The translations under genes and the position numbers were made by a program. The notes beneath the pieces were generated by a model. The model was not told where the DNA came from, made no database searches, and saw only the letters and a program-made list of their open reading frames with translations. From an uncultured Clostridia bacterium (GTDB lineage: Bacteria > Bacillota > Clostridia > Oscillospirales > Acutalibacteraceae), in NCBI GenBank assembly GCA_937916395.1, contig CALFTN010000024.1, positions 1-11,160 of the forward strand: 11,160 nt of DNA, written 5' to 3'. Shown here piece after piece: positions 1-5,832 of the stretch. Position 1 is the first letter of the stretch. Each line of letters opens with the position of its first letter.

Positions 1-2
1 TT

Positions 3-1256
3 ATGGCAAAAAGAATGTTATCTTATGGTTCAAGTGGTGAAGATGTAAAGGAATTGCAAAAAGCATTAAATAATGTAGGGTTTTCTTTAGATGTTGATGG
101 CAAATTTGGCGCTAAAACTCAGAGTGCAGTAAAATCTTACCAAAAAAACAGAGGACTTTCTGTTGATGGTATTGTTGGGAACAATACGTGGACAAGTCTT
201 TCTAGTAGTATAACAAATAACAATACAACTGACATAAAACCAGCAATATCAACAGGTGAAAATGCAACGACAGAACCGTCGGTCGAAATAAAACGACCAG
301 AGTATAAAAAGAGTGAAGCTGTAGTTTCTGCTGAAAATAATCTTAATAATTGGGAGCAAAACAAGCCAGGAGAATTTAGTAGTAAATATTCAGATGAAAT
401 TGAAAGTGTTTTAAAGAGTATTCTCAGCAGAGAAAAGTTCAATTACAATATAAATGCAGACCCACTATATAACCAATATCGTGAACAATACGTTAAAAAT
501 GGTAAAAAAGCGATGATGGATACTATTGCAAATGCATCAGCATTAACAGGAGGTTATGCTAATAGCTACGCGGTTTCGGCAGGTAATCAGTCATACAATG
601 ATTACCTGAGCAATTTGAATGATATTGCTTTGGACTTATATACAAAGGCGTATTCAGCTTACAAAGATAAGGGCGAAATGGATTTAGAGAGAATAGGTAT
701 TTTAAATGACCTTGATAAAGCTGATTATGATAAATATCGCGATTCACTAGAAGACTATTACAGAGATGGAGAGTATCTGCTCAAAAAACTTTCGGATATG
801 AGCGAAAGTGAATATGAAAGATTTTTGAATGAAATAAAAGGTTATGAAAATGACCGCGATTTTAATTACCAAAAATATCTTGATGAGCTGAAAGAAAAAC
901 AGTTTTATGAAGAGTTGGATTTTTCAAAAAATAGATTCCAACAGGAATTAGAATTCAAAAAAACAGAGGCAGAACGTGACCAAAAGAATAAAGATAGAAA
1001 TTATTATTTATCGGCGTCAAAAAGTAGCACATCTTCTAGCTCAAGTAAAAAAAATCAAAATGATACTACCGAAACAAAAGCAACAATTTTGCCAAGAACC
1101 TATGAGCAGTTTGTTTATTTAACAGGTTTTTCAGGAATTTTGAATGAAAATGAATTTAATCTGAGAAAAAGTGCTAAGAAAGAGTATGGCAGTTATGAAA
1201 ATTACATTAAAGAAATGTTCTATAAATATGGCGATGGCAGAAATCAAGCAAAGTAG
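3..1256 (+). CDS. Phage late-region protein: peptidoglycan-binding domain fused to a long charged helical region
   Basis: This 417-residue protein probably belongs to a phage virion or the adsorption/lysis region. Residues about 5-66 form a PG_binding_1 domain, with the paired signatures SSGEDVKELQKAL, VDGKFGAKTQSAV and GLSVDGIVGNNTW, which binds peptidoglycan. A low-complexity linker (about 67-105) follows. Residues about 120-335 are charged and helical, including DPLYNQYREQY, a glycine-rich ALTGGYANSYA segment and ERDFNY-like repeats (DRDFNYQKYLDELK). From memory this part matches an uncharacterised protein common in prophages of gut Clostridia. A serine-rich spacer (337-348) leads to a C-terminal helical piece (about 366-410). 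There is no signal peptide or transmembrane segment. The ATG lies two bases from the window edge, so its ribosome binding site cannot be seen and the start could be further upstream. The TAG stop lies 8 bases before the next ATG, so the genes are probably co-transcribed. The domain call is firm; the exact virion role is unknown. Confidence 0.8.
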   Translation: MAKRMLSYGSSGEDVKELQKALNNVGFSLDVDGKFGAKTQSAVKSYQKNRGLSVDGIVGNNTWTSLSSSITNNNTTDIKPAISTGENATTEPSVEIKRPEYKKSEAVVSAENNLNNWEQNKPGEFSSKYSDEIESVLKSILSREKFNYNINADPLYNQYREQYVKNGKKAMMDTIANASALTGGYANSYAVSAGNQSYNDYLSNLNDIALDLYTKAYSAYKDKGEMDLERIGILNDLDKADYDKYRDSLEDYYRDGEYLLKKLSDMSESEYERFLNEIKGYENDRDFNYQKYLDELKEKQFYEELDFSKNRFQQELEFKKTEAERDQKNKDRNYYLSASKSSTSSSSSKKNQNDTTETKATILPRTYEQFVYLTGFSGILNENEFNLRKSAKKEYGSYENYIKEMFYKYGDGRNQAK

Positions 1257-1264
1257 GTGGAATT

Positions 1265-1513
1265 ATGAGTGATGAACTTCTTATAGCAATAATCAGTGGT
1301 TTTGTGGCAATAATCAGTGGTTTTATGTCAAGTTTTATTGGTAGTAGCAAAGCTATTGCTTATGTTGAGAAGACTCAGGCTGTGCTTGATACAAAAATAG
1401 AAGATTTAACAAGAGAGGTTAGAGAGCATAACAACTTTGCTAAGCGTATGCCGGTGGTTGAAGAGCAAGTTAAAATAATTAATCATAGAATAAATAATTT
1501 AGAAAAAAGATAG
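1265..1513 (+). CDS. Small phage membrane protein with coiled coil, lysis cassette (XhlA-like)
   Basis: This 82-residue protein sits between the virion-type gene and the holin. Residues about 4-30 are one hydrophobic membrane segment; residues about 33-82 are a charged heptad-like coiled coil with an EHNNFAKRMPVVEEQV stretch. That pattern recurs in small proteins next to clostridial phage holins. XhlA itself usually has the coiled coil first and the membrane segment last, so this one has the opposite order and the XhlA comparison is only by size, composition and place. It may assist the holin or anchor a lysis complex. The start is supported by AGGTGG at 1255-1260, four bases before the ATG. 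The membrane segment contains a near-perfect 21-bp tandem duplication at DNA level (1286-1327). Confidence 0.72.
   Translation: MSDELLIAIISGFVAIISGFMSSFIGSSKAIAYVEKTQAVLDTKIEDLTREVREHNNFAKRMPVVEEQVKIINHRINNLEKR
1286..1327 (+). repeat. Two-copy 21-bp in-frame tandem repeat in the membrane segment
   Basis: Bases 1286-1306 and 1307-1327 are adjacent copies that differ at one position (20 of 21 identical). Each encodes AIISGF plus V or M. Because 21 bp is seven codons, the duplication keeps the frame and lengthens the hydrophobic helix by two turns. Confidence 0.9.
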
Positions 1514-1526
1514 CAGGAGGATTATT

Positions 1527-1769
1527 ATGAAAATCAACTGGAAAGCAAGATTCAAAAACAAGGCTTTTTTAATTAGCTTTATTGCGCTTATACTTTCGTT
1601 TGTGTATAAAGCTTTAGAAATTTTTGAAATTATCCCAAAAATATCAGAGTCGGAACTTTTCGACTCAATAAATGTGTTGGTAAATTTTCTCGGATTGATG
1701 GGCGTTGTGGTTGACCCTACAACCAAAGGCTTGAGTGACAGTGAATTAGCACTTACATACTATAACTAA
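1527..1769 (+). CDS. Phage holin, phi-LC3 family
   Basis: This 80-residue membrane protein has the hallmarks of the phi-LC3 holin family (Phage_holin_1): an INWKARFKNKAFL start, a first hydrophobic segment (about 14-30), a second one (about 48-62), and the signature DPTTKGLSDSELALTY at the C-terminus. Holins of this family form lesions in the cytoplasmic membrane at the end of the phage cycle and let the endolysin reach the wall. AGGAGG at 1515-1520 sits six bases before the ATG. The gene starts 13 bases after the preceding stop and ends 14 bases before the amidase start, so the three form one lysis cassette. The length is normal and nothing looks damaged. Confidence 0.95.
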   Translation: MKINWKARFKNKAFLISFIALILSFVYKALEIFEIIPKISESELFDSINVLVNFLGLMGVVVDPTTKGLSDSELALTYYN

Positions 1770-1783
1770 TAAGAGGTGAAATT

Positions 1784-2452
1784 ATGAGCAAAAAAATTTA
1801 TATATCTCCTAGTAATCAGGAAGCAAATCTTTATGCAACTGGTGGTACAAATGAAAAAGAGCAATGCCACAAAATTGCACGTGCTTGCTATGATTTTTTA
1901 AAGCAAAATGGTTTCAATGTCAAGTGCACCTATAATAACAATATGTATGAACGCGTAAAAGAAAGTAATGCCTTTGGTGCCGATATTCATTTGGCTATTC
2001 ATACAAATGCTACGGCAAAACACAATGTAACCGGTGGGGCACAAATACTTTTATATTCCTTAACTGGTGAACGTAAAAATATAGGTCAGGCAGTTTTAAA
2101 TCGTTTAGCACCAATTACACCAGGCGAATCTGCCGAAAAATTGATAGAAAAACCGTCTTTTTATGAAATTAACTCTGCTGATGGTATTACAATTTATTGC
2201 GAGTGTGAATTTCATGATACAAAAGAGGGTTCAGATTTTATTATAAACAATACAAGGTTAATTGGCGAAACAATAGCAAAAGGTATATGTGATTATTTTG
2301 GCGTTAGTATTGTTGAAGGCGATAATGTTGAAGACAATAAAAAAACACTCTACACAGTTCAGGTAGGTGCTTTTAGTGTAAAAAATAACGCTGTTAAATA
2401 TTTAGAAGAACTCAAAAGTGCAGGCTTTGATGCAATTATAATTGAAAAATAA
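1784..2452 (+). CDS. Phage endolysin: N-acetylmuramoyl-L-alanine amidase (Amidase_3) with short SPOR-like tail
   Basis: This 222-residue lysin would cleave the amide bond between N-acetylmuramic acid and L-alanine in peptidoglycan. Residues about 3-173 are an Amidase_3 domain: opening strand IYISPSNQ, NEKEQ with E24 as a likely zinc ligand, HLAIHTNA with H73 as another, and YCECEFHD with E140 in the catalytic-glutamate position. The usual first zinc histidine (GHGG in the wider family) is absent; SPSNQE stands in its place. From memory this is shared by a common gut-phage amidase subfamily. Residues 188-222 (YTVQVGAFSVKNNAVKYLEELKSAGF) are one half of a SPOR repeat, which binds denuded glycan; the second half is missing. 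There is no signal peptide, in keeping with holin-dependent release. The start is set by GAGGTG at 1773-1778. Confidence 0.92.
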   Translation: MSKKIYISPSNQEANLYATGGTNEKEQCHKIARACYDFLKQNGFNVKCTYNNNMYERVKESNAFGADIHLAIHTNATAKHNVTGGAQILLYSLTGERKNIGQAVLNRLAPITPGESAEKLIEKPSFYEINSADGITIYCECEFHDTKEGSDFIINNTRLIGETIAKGICDYFGVSIVEGDNVEDNKKTLYTVQVGAFSVKNNAVKYLEELKSAGFDAIIIEK

Positions 2453-2457
2453 AAAAA

Positions 2458-2486
2458 TGAGTCAGATTCCAAAGGAATCTGACTCA
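2458..2486. terminator. Bidirectional hairpin terminator between amidase and purC
   Basis: A perfect 13-bp stem (2458-2470 with 2474-2486) closes an AAA loop. On the minus strand it is followed by an almost unbroken T tract (complement of 2447-2457), making a strong purC terminator. On the plus strand the following AATTTCTTATTTTA is weaker but could end the phage lysis transcript. It lies in the 45-bp gap between the two convergent genes. Confidence 0.85.
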
Positions 2487-2497
2487 AATTTCTTATT

Positions 2498-3181
2498 TTA
2501 TCTATTAAGAATAAGTTTTGTGAGTTCAACTGGTTCAACGATTTTGCCATCTTTGTAAACTCTCATATTTCCAGAAGCAATTTCGTCGATAAGAATAACT
2601 TCACCATTGTTGTAACCAAATTCAAATTTAATATCCCAAAGGTCGAGACCAATTGATTTAAGGTCATCAGCAACAACTTTAGTAATTTTGAGTGTTTGTT
2701 CTTTCATAGATTTGAACATTTCTTCTGACATAACGCCAAGAGCAGCAAGACCTTCGCTTGTTACGAGTGGGTCACCCTTTTCGTCATTTTTGAATGTGCA
2801 CTCAACATAACCACCATCTAAAACTGTGCCATCAGCCATATATTCGCCATATCTTCTTATAAAGCTACCAGTAGCAACAAGTCTACAGATAACTTCAAGA
2901 CCATGACCAAAAACAGTTGCAGGTAAAACTTCCATAGTAGCGTTTTCGACATCAGCACTTACATAGTGAGTTTTAACACCTGCTTTTTTGAGCATTTCAA
3001 AATAATAAACAGAAGTCTCAAGGTTTGCTTTACCAATACCTTCAATAGTGAGACCAACGCTGTTTTCACCTGGGTCAAAAACACCATCTTTACCTGTGCA
3101 ATCGTCTTTGAACTTTAACATTACATTACCATTGTCGAGTTCATAAACGTCTTTTGTTTTACCTTCGTAGAGTTTTTTCAT
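2498..3181 (-). CDS. purC: Phosphoribosylaminoimidazole-succinocarboxamide (SAICAR) synthase
   Basis: This cytoplasmic enzyme joins CAIR and L-aspartate using ATP to give SAICAR in de novo purine synthesis. The 227-residue product has the family motifs: an N-terminal LYEGKTKDVY nucleotide-binding strand, KFKDDCTGKDG, EVICRLVATGSFIRRYG in the middle, and LWDIKFEFG followed by LIDEIASGNMR near the C-terminus. The last motif differs from the more common DEISPDTCR form. The length is normal for a monofunctional PurC. The start is supported by AAGGAGA (complement of 3191-3197). The gene is alone rather than in a purine operon, has its own promoter, and has a predicted leader of only about 33 bases, too short for a purine riboswitch. 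It lies convergent to the phage lysis genes, so it probably marks the start of host chromosome. Confidence 0.97.
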   Translation of the reverse strand: MKKLYEGKTKDVYELDNGNVMLKFKDDCTGKDGVFDPGENSVGLTIEGIGKANLETSVYYFEMLKKAGVKTHYVSADVENATMEVLPATVFGHGLEVICRLVATGSFIRRYGEYMADGTVLDGGYVECTFKNDEKGDPLVTSEGLAALGVMSEEMFKSMKEQTLKITKVVADDLKSIGLDLWDIKFEFGYNNGEVILIDEIASGNMRVYKDGKIVEPVELTKLILNR

Positions 3182-3220
3182 AATTGAATCTCTCCTTGTA
3201 TTGAAAATCTTACAAGTAGA

Positions 3221-3249
3221 ATTTTAAAACTGTTTTAAGTGATTGTCAA
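3221..3249 (-). promoter_or_regulatory. purC promoter
   Basis: On the minus strand there is a perfect TTGACA -35 box (complement of 3244-3249), a 17-bp spacer and a TAAAAT -10 box (complement of 3221-3226). Transcription should begin near 3214. This is the only one of the six promoters in the window without a TG extended -10. Confidence 0.75.
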
Positions 3250-3385
3250 GTAAATATAAAAATTTTTTCGCTTTTGAGTTAATGTTTTAAATATTTGTTA
3301 TAAAATTCAAGAAATTAAAAACCTTTTTTGTCTAAATATACAATCGTCAGGTTTGCTTTTTGGTAACTATTTAATTTACTTTGTG
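3250..3385. other. AT-rich gap between the purC and phosphoesterase promoters
   Basis: These 136 bases lie between the two opposing -35 boxes. I see no open frame with a binding site, no hairpin and no riboswitch-like structure. A TGTTATAAA element at 3296-3304 resembles an extended -10 on the plus strand but lacks a well-placed -35, so any second promoter here is weakly supported. Confidence 0.4.
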
Positions 3386-3414
3386 TTGAAAAACTTTAAG
3401 TGAAATGTTAAAAT
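3386..3414 (+). promoter_or_regulatory. Promoter of the metallophosphoesterase gene (extended -10)
   Basis: TTGAAA (3386-3391), a 17-bp spacer and TAAAAT (3409-3414) preceded by TGT (3406-3408). The predicted start is near 3421, giving a leader of about 20 bases. An in-frame ATG at 3405 falls inside this promoter, which argues against it as the translation start. Confidence 0.72.
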
Positions 3415-3440
3415 ATATAAAAAATATTTGGAGGTATTTT

Positions 3441-4544
3441 ATGGCAATTTTAAAACTTGTTGTGGCGTTCTTTATTTGTTTCGGTCAGATAATTGGGCCA
3501 CTTTTTACACAATTGACAAAAGGTGAAGAGCAATTTTTTGAAGATTGGTCCGCAACCAGCAAATTTACACAGGAGAGCTACATAGAATTAGAAAAAAATC
3601 CCGAAAAAGATTTTATAATTCTCAATTTAACTGATATTCAGTTAGGTGAAGAAAATGTTTTTGGTAAAGATGGTGAGTATACCAAACAACTTATTACAAA
3701 GCTTGTAAATGAACAAAAGCCAGATCTTATAACTCTCAGTGGTGATAATGCATGGGGGTATATCTCATACATTGAAGTAATTAAATTTATTGATGCATTT
3801 GGGATTCCGTGGGCACCAGTTATGGGTAATCACGATGGCGAAGGTACCGGAACAGAATTCTGGGCAGCGTATAAGCTCAGCGAAGCTGAAAATTGCTTGT
3901 TCAGGTTTGGGCCTAAAGATATGGGTTATGGTAACTATATAATCAATATCACAGAAAAAGGTAAGATTATTCATACGTTATTTATGATGGATACTCACAG
4001 TTATATAGAACGTGAAGTAGATGGCGAAAAAGAGAGGTTTTATGACCATCTTTGGGATAATCAACAGGAATGGTACAAATGGGCTGTTAATGGTATAAAA
4101 GAGCTTAATGGTGGAGAAATAGTTGAAAGTACAGTAATATTCCATATTCCTGTTCGTGAATATATAGATGCTTGGGATGCTGTTAGTATAAATAAAACAA
4201 AGGAAAATCCACATGGTGAAGGCGATACTAAAAATGAATTGTATTTGTTTGGTAGCAGAACAGAAGATAATTGCCCTTCACCAGATAATAACGGTTTCTT
4301 TGCTCTTTGCAAGGAATTAGGTAGTACCAAAAATATTATTGTTGGTCACGACCACGTTAATGACTATTCTGTTATGTATGAAGGAATAAGACTCTCTTAT
4401 AGCCTTAAATCTGGTTTCGGTAGCTACTGGACACCTGAAATGATAGGCGGAACAACACTCAACATTAATTCTAAAGGTGATGTTGATATTGAAAACCATT
4501 ACTATAGCCTCCCTGAAAACAATTGGGATATAGTAGACGATTAA
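3441..4544 (+). CDS. Membrane-anchored calcineurin-like metallophosphoesterase
   Basis: This 367-residue predicted phosphoesterase has an N-terminal hydrophobic segment (residues 3-25). No clear cleavage site is visible, so it may be a signal anchor and the catalytic part probably lies outside the membrane. The two-metal site motifs appear in order: NLTDIQ (D65; Q67 where the family usually has His), LSGDN (D102), MGNHDG (N130, H131), FHIP (H235) and VGHDHV (H303, H305). The substrate cannot be deduced; a phosphomonoester or phosphodiester is possible. GGAGG at 3430-3434 sits six bases before ATG 3441, which is therefore chosen; an in-frame ATG at 3405 has no ribosome binding site and lies within the promoter. 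The gene is a single-gene unit ending at a strong hairpin. Confidence 0.9.
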   Translation: MAILKLVVAFFICFGQIIGPLFTQLTKGEEQFFEDWSATSKFTQESYIELEKNPEKDFIILNLTDIQLGEENVFGKDGEYTKQLITKLVNEQKPDLITLSGDNAWGYISYIEVIKFIDAFGIPWAPVMGNHDGEGTGTEFWAAYKLSEAENCLFRFGPKDMGYGNYIINITEKGKIIHTLFMMDTHSYIEREVDGEKERFYDHLWDNQQEWYKWAVNGIKELNGGEIVESTVIFHIPVREYIDAWDAVSINKTKENPHGEGDTKNELYLFGSRTEDNCPSPDNNGFFALCKELGSTKNIIVGHDHVNDYSVMYEGIRLSYSLKSGFGSYWTPEMIGGTTLNINSKGDVDIENHYYSLPENNWDIVDD

Positions 4545-4548
4545 AAAC

Positions 4549-4583
4549 AAAAAACTGCAAGAATTAAAATCTTGCAGTTTTTT
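4549..4583. terminator. Bidirectional terminator between the phosphoesterase and AraC-type genes
   Basis: A 14-bp perfect stem (4549-4562 with 4570-4583) has a 7-base loop. Its right arm ends in T residues and continues into ATTTTTTC, a classic intrinsic terminator for the plus strand. The A-rich left flank gives a T tract on the minus strand too, so it can also stop the convergent regulator gene. Confidence 0.9.
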
Positions 4584-4600
4584 ATTTTTTCTACATTCAA

Positions 4601-5281
4601 TTATTTTGTGAATTCACCAGGTGTCATGCCAAATTCATCTTTAAAGCATTTAATGAAATAACTTTCAGTGCTAAAGCAAGTTGTTTCTGCAACTTCAGAA
4701 AGGGTAGCGCCACGTGAGAGCATCTCTTTAGCAACGTTAAGTCTTTGAGATTTAATATACTGTGGAATTGTTGTGTTAAATGATTTTTTAAAAAGTAATG
4801 ATAAATGGTCTTTCGAAATACCAATTTCTTTAGCTAAATTATCAAGCTTTAAATCGTCAAAAAGACGTGAAGAGATGATTTTTAAAGCTTCTCTTACTGC
4901 CTTAGGGTGAGTATTACTTTGAATTTTATTAACAAGAGTTACAAGCTGAAGACTTTTTTTGAATAAAAACTGTAAAATTTCGCTCTCAGCAGTTAATCCA
5001 TCAATTTGCATAATTGCATCATCTGTAAAAGCATAACAGGCAGTTTCATCTGCGCCACCAGAAATAGCATATCTTGTAGCAATAGCAATGGTGTTTATTG
5101 CCCAGTATTTAAGTGGGCGGGTGTCGTCAGAAGAAAGCTTGCTGATAACTAAATCACTTTTTAAAAGCTTTTTAATCATTTCGTTAACGCCATCAACATC
5201 ACCACGACAAATACTTGAGAAAAAAGCATTTTCTATTTGGTATGTAGTAGCGTTTTCAGGAAGAACAGATATATTATTCAT
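4601..5281 (-). CDS. AraC/XylS-family transcriptional regulator without a cupin sensor domain
   Basis: This 226-residue regulator has a C-terminal AraC DNA-binding domain (about 128-226): first helix-turn-helix LDNLAKEIGISKDHLSLLFK (147-166), then SEVAETTCFSTESYFIKCFK (195-214) and the closing GMTPGEF. The usual GF before the second recognition helix is CF here. The N-terminal 125 residues are helical (ENAFFSSICRGDVDGVNEM, RPLKYWAINTIAIATRYAISGG) and resemble the helical linker region of some clostridial AraC proteins; the usual cupin sugar-binding domain is absent. The effector is unknown. AGGAGTG (complement of 5287-5293) supports the start. It is divergent from the deformylase/metallopeptidase operon and could regulate itself and that operon, but its targets may lie elsewhere. 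Confidence 0.9.
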   Translation of the reverse strand: MNNISVLPENATTYQIENAFFSSICRGDVDGVNEMIKKLLKSDLVISKLSSDDTRPLKYWAINTIAIATRYAISGGADETACYAFTDDAIMQIDGLTAESEILQFLFKKSLQLVTLVNKIQSNTHPKAVREALKIISSRLFDDLKLDNLAKEIGISKDHLSLLFKKSFNTTIPQYIKSQRLNVAKEMLSRGATLSEVAETTCFSTESYFIKCFKDEFGMTPGEFTK

Positions 5282-5309
5282 AAAATCACTCCTATAATTT
5301 TATAAGACA

Positions 5310-5338
5310 ATAATAACATATAAAAAAAATTTAATCAA
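5310..5338 (-). promoter_or_regulatory. Promoter of the AraC-type regulator gene (extended -10)
   Basis: Minus strand TTGATT (complement of 5333-5338), a 17-bp spacer and TATTAT (complement of 5310-5315) preceded by TGT (complement of 5316-5318). The predicted start is near 5303, with a leader of about 22 bases. Confidence 0.68.
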
Positions 5339-5339
5339 G

Positions 5340-5359
5340 CGTTTTTATTAAATAAAACG
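5340..5359. promoter_or_regulatory. Imperfect palindrome between divergent promoters, possible operator
   Basis: Arms CGTTTT (5340-5345) and AAAACG (5354-5359) match as an inverted repeat around an A/T centre with weaker symmetry. The site lies between the two opposing -35 boxes (5338 and 5371), where one regulator could act on both genes. In DNA this AT-rich it could be chance. Confidence 0.3.
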
Positions 5360-5370
5360 ATTTTTTGTTA

Positions 5371-5399
5371 TTTACTGAAAAGTGCGAATATGTTATTAT
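5371..5399 (+). promoter_or_regulatory. Promoter of the deformylase-like/metallopeptidase operon (extended -10)
   Basis: TTTACT (5371-5376), a 17-bp spacer and TATTAT (5394-5399) preceded by TGT (5391-5393). The -35 is weak and the extended -10 may compensate. Predicted transcription starts near 5406, only about 10 bases before the chosen ATG. Confidence 0.62.
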
Positions 5400-5415
5400 T
5401 TAATTGGTGATGTTT

Positions 5416-5832
5416 ATGATAAAAGAAATAATGCACGATGAAGTTTTTTTAGCTAAAAAATCAGAGCTTGCAACAAAAGAAGATTTATATATTGCAAATG
5501 ATTTGAGAGATACATTGAAAGCAAATAAAGATAAATGTGTCGGAATGGCTGCTAATATGATTGGAATAAATAAAAAAATAATTATTTTTGAAAATAATAA
5601 TAAAGAATATATTGTTATGTTTAACCCAGAAATAATTAAAAAGCAAGATTCTTTTGAAACAGAAGAAGCTTGCCTTTCACTACAGGGATATCCCAAGAAA
5701 GCAAAGCGTTATAAATCAATTAAGGTTCGTTGGCAAAATGAAAATTTTGAGTGGCGTATAAAAACATTCTCTGGTTTTGAAGCTCAGATAATTCAACACG
5801 AAATTGACCATTGTGACGGTATATTAATATGA
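5416..5832 (+). CDS. Peptide deformylase-like protein, short clostridial type with altered motif 1
   Basis: Peptide deformylases remove the formyl group from the N-terminal methionine of new proteins. This 138-residue protein has the metal site: EEACLS with C86 and QHEIDH with H128, E129 and H132. Two positions depart from the classical enzyme: motif 1, normally GxGLAAxQxG, reads VGMAANMIG, with M48 at the catalytic glutamine position; and motif 2 has Ala rather than Gly before the cysteine. From memory, short Firmicute deformylase homologues share this pattern, so it may be a distinct clade whose activity on formyl-methionine is uncertain. It is also shorter than housekeeping enzymes (about 150-190 residues). 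ATG 5416 is chosen because GGTGA (5406-5410) sits five bases upstream; in-frame TTG 5404 and ATG 5410 have no site. Its stop overlaps the next start by four bases (ATGA, 5829-5832). Confidence 0.87.
   Translation: MIKEIMHDEVFLAKKSELATKEDLYIANDLRDTLKANKDKCVGMAANMIGINKKIIIFENNNKEYIVMFNPEIIKKQDSFETEEACLSLQGYPKKAKRYKSIKVRWQNENFEWRIKTFSGFEAQIIQHEIDHCDGILI

Noticed and set aside
3182..3220. Purine riboswitch or PurR-type leader ahead of purC
   Set aside because: The predicted leader is about 33 bases with no aptamer-like folding potential.
3405..3440. In-frame ATG at 3405 adding 12 residues to the metallophosphoesterase
   Set aside because: It has no ribosome binding site and lies between the -35 and -10 of the predicted promoter, while ATG 3441 has GGAGG six bases upstream.
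4061..4330. Open frame on the minus strand inside the metallophosphoesterase gene
   Set aside because: It has no ribosome binding site or recognisable domain and lies opposite a strongly supported gene; several similar antisense frames elsewhere were dismissed for the same reason.
5404..5415. Alternative starts TTG 5404 and ATG 5410 for the deformylase-like gene
   Set aside because: GGTGA (5406-5410) is correctly spaced only for ATG 5416, and the predicted transcript begins near 5406.
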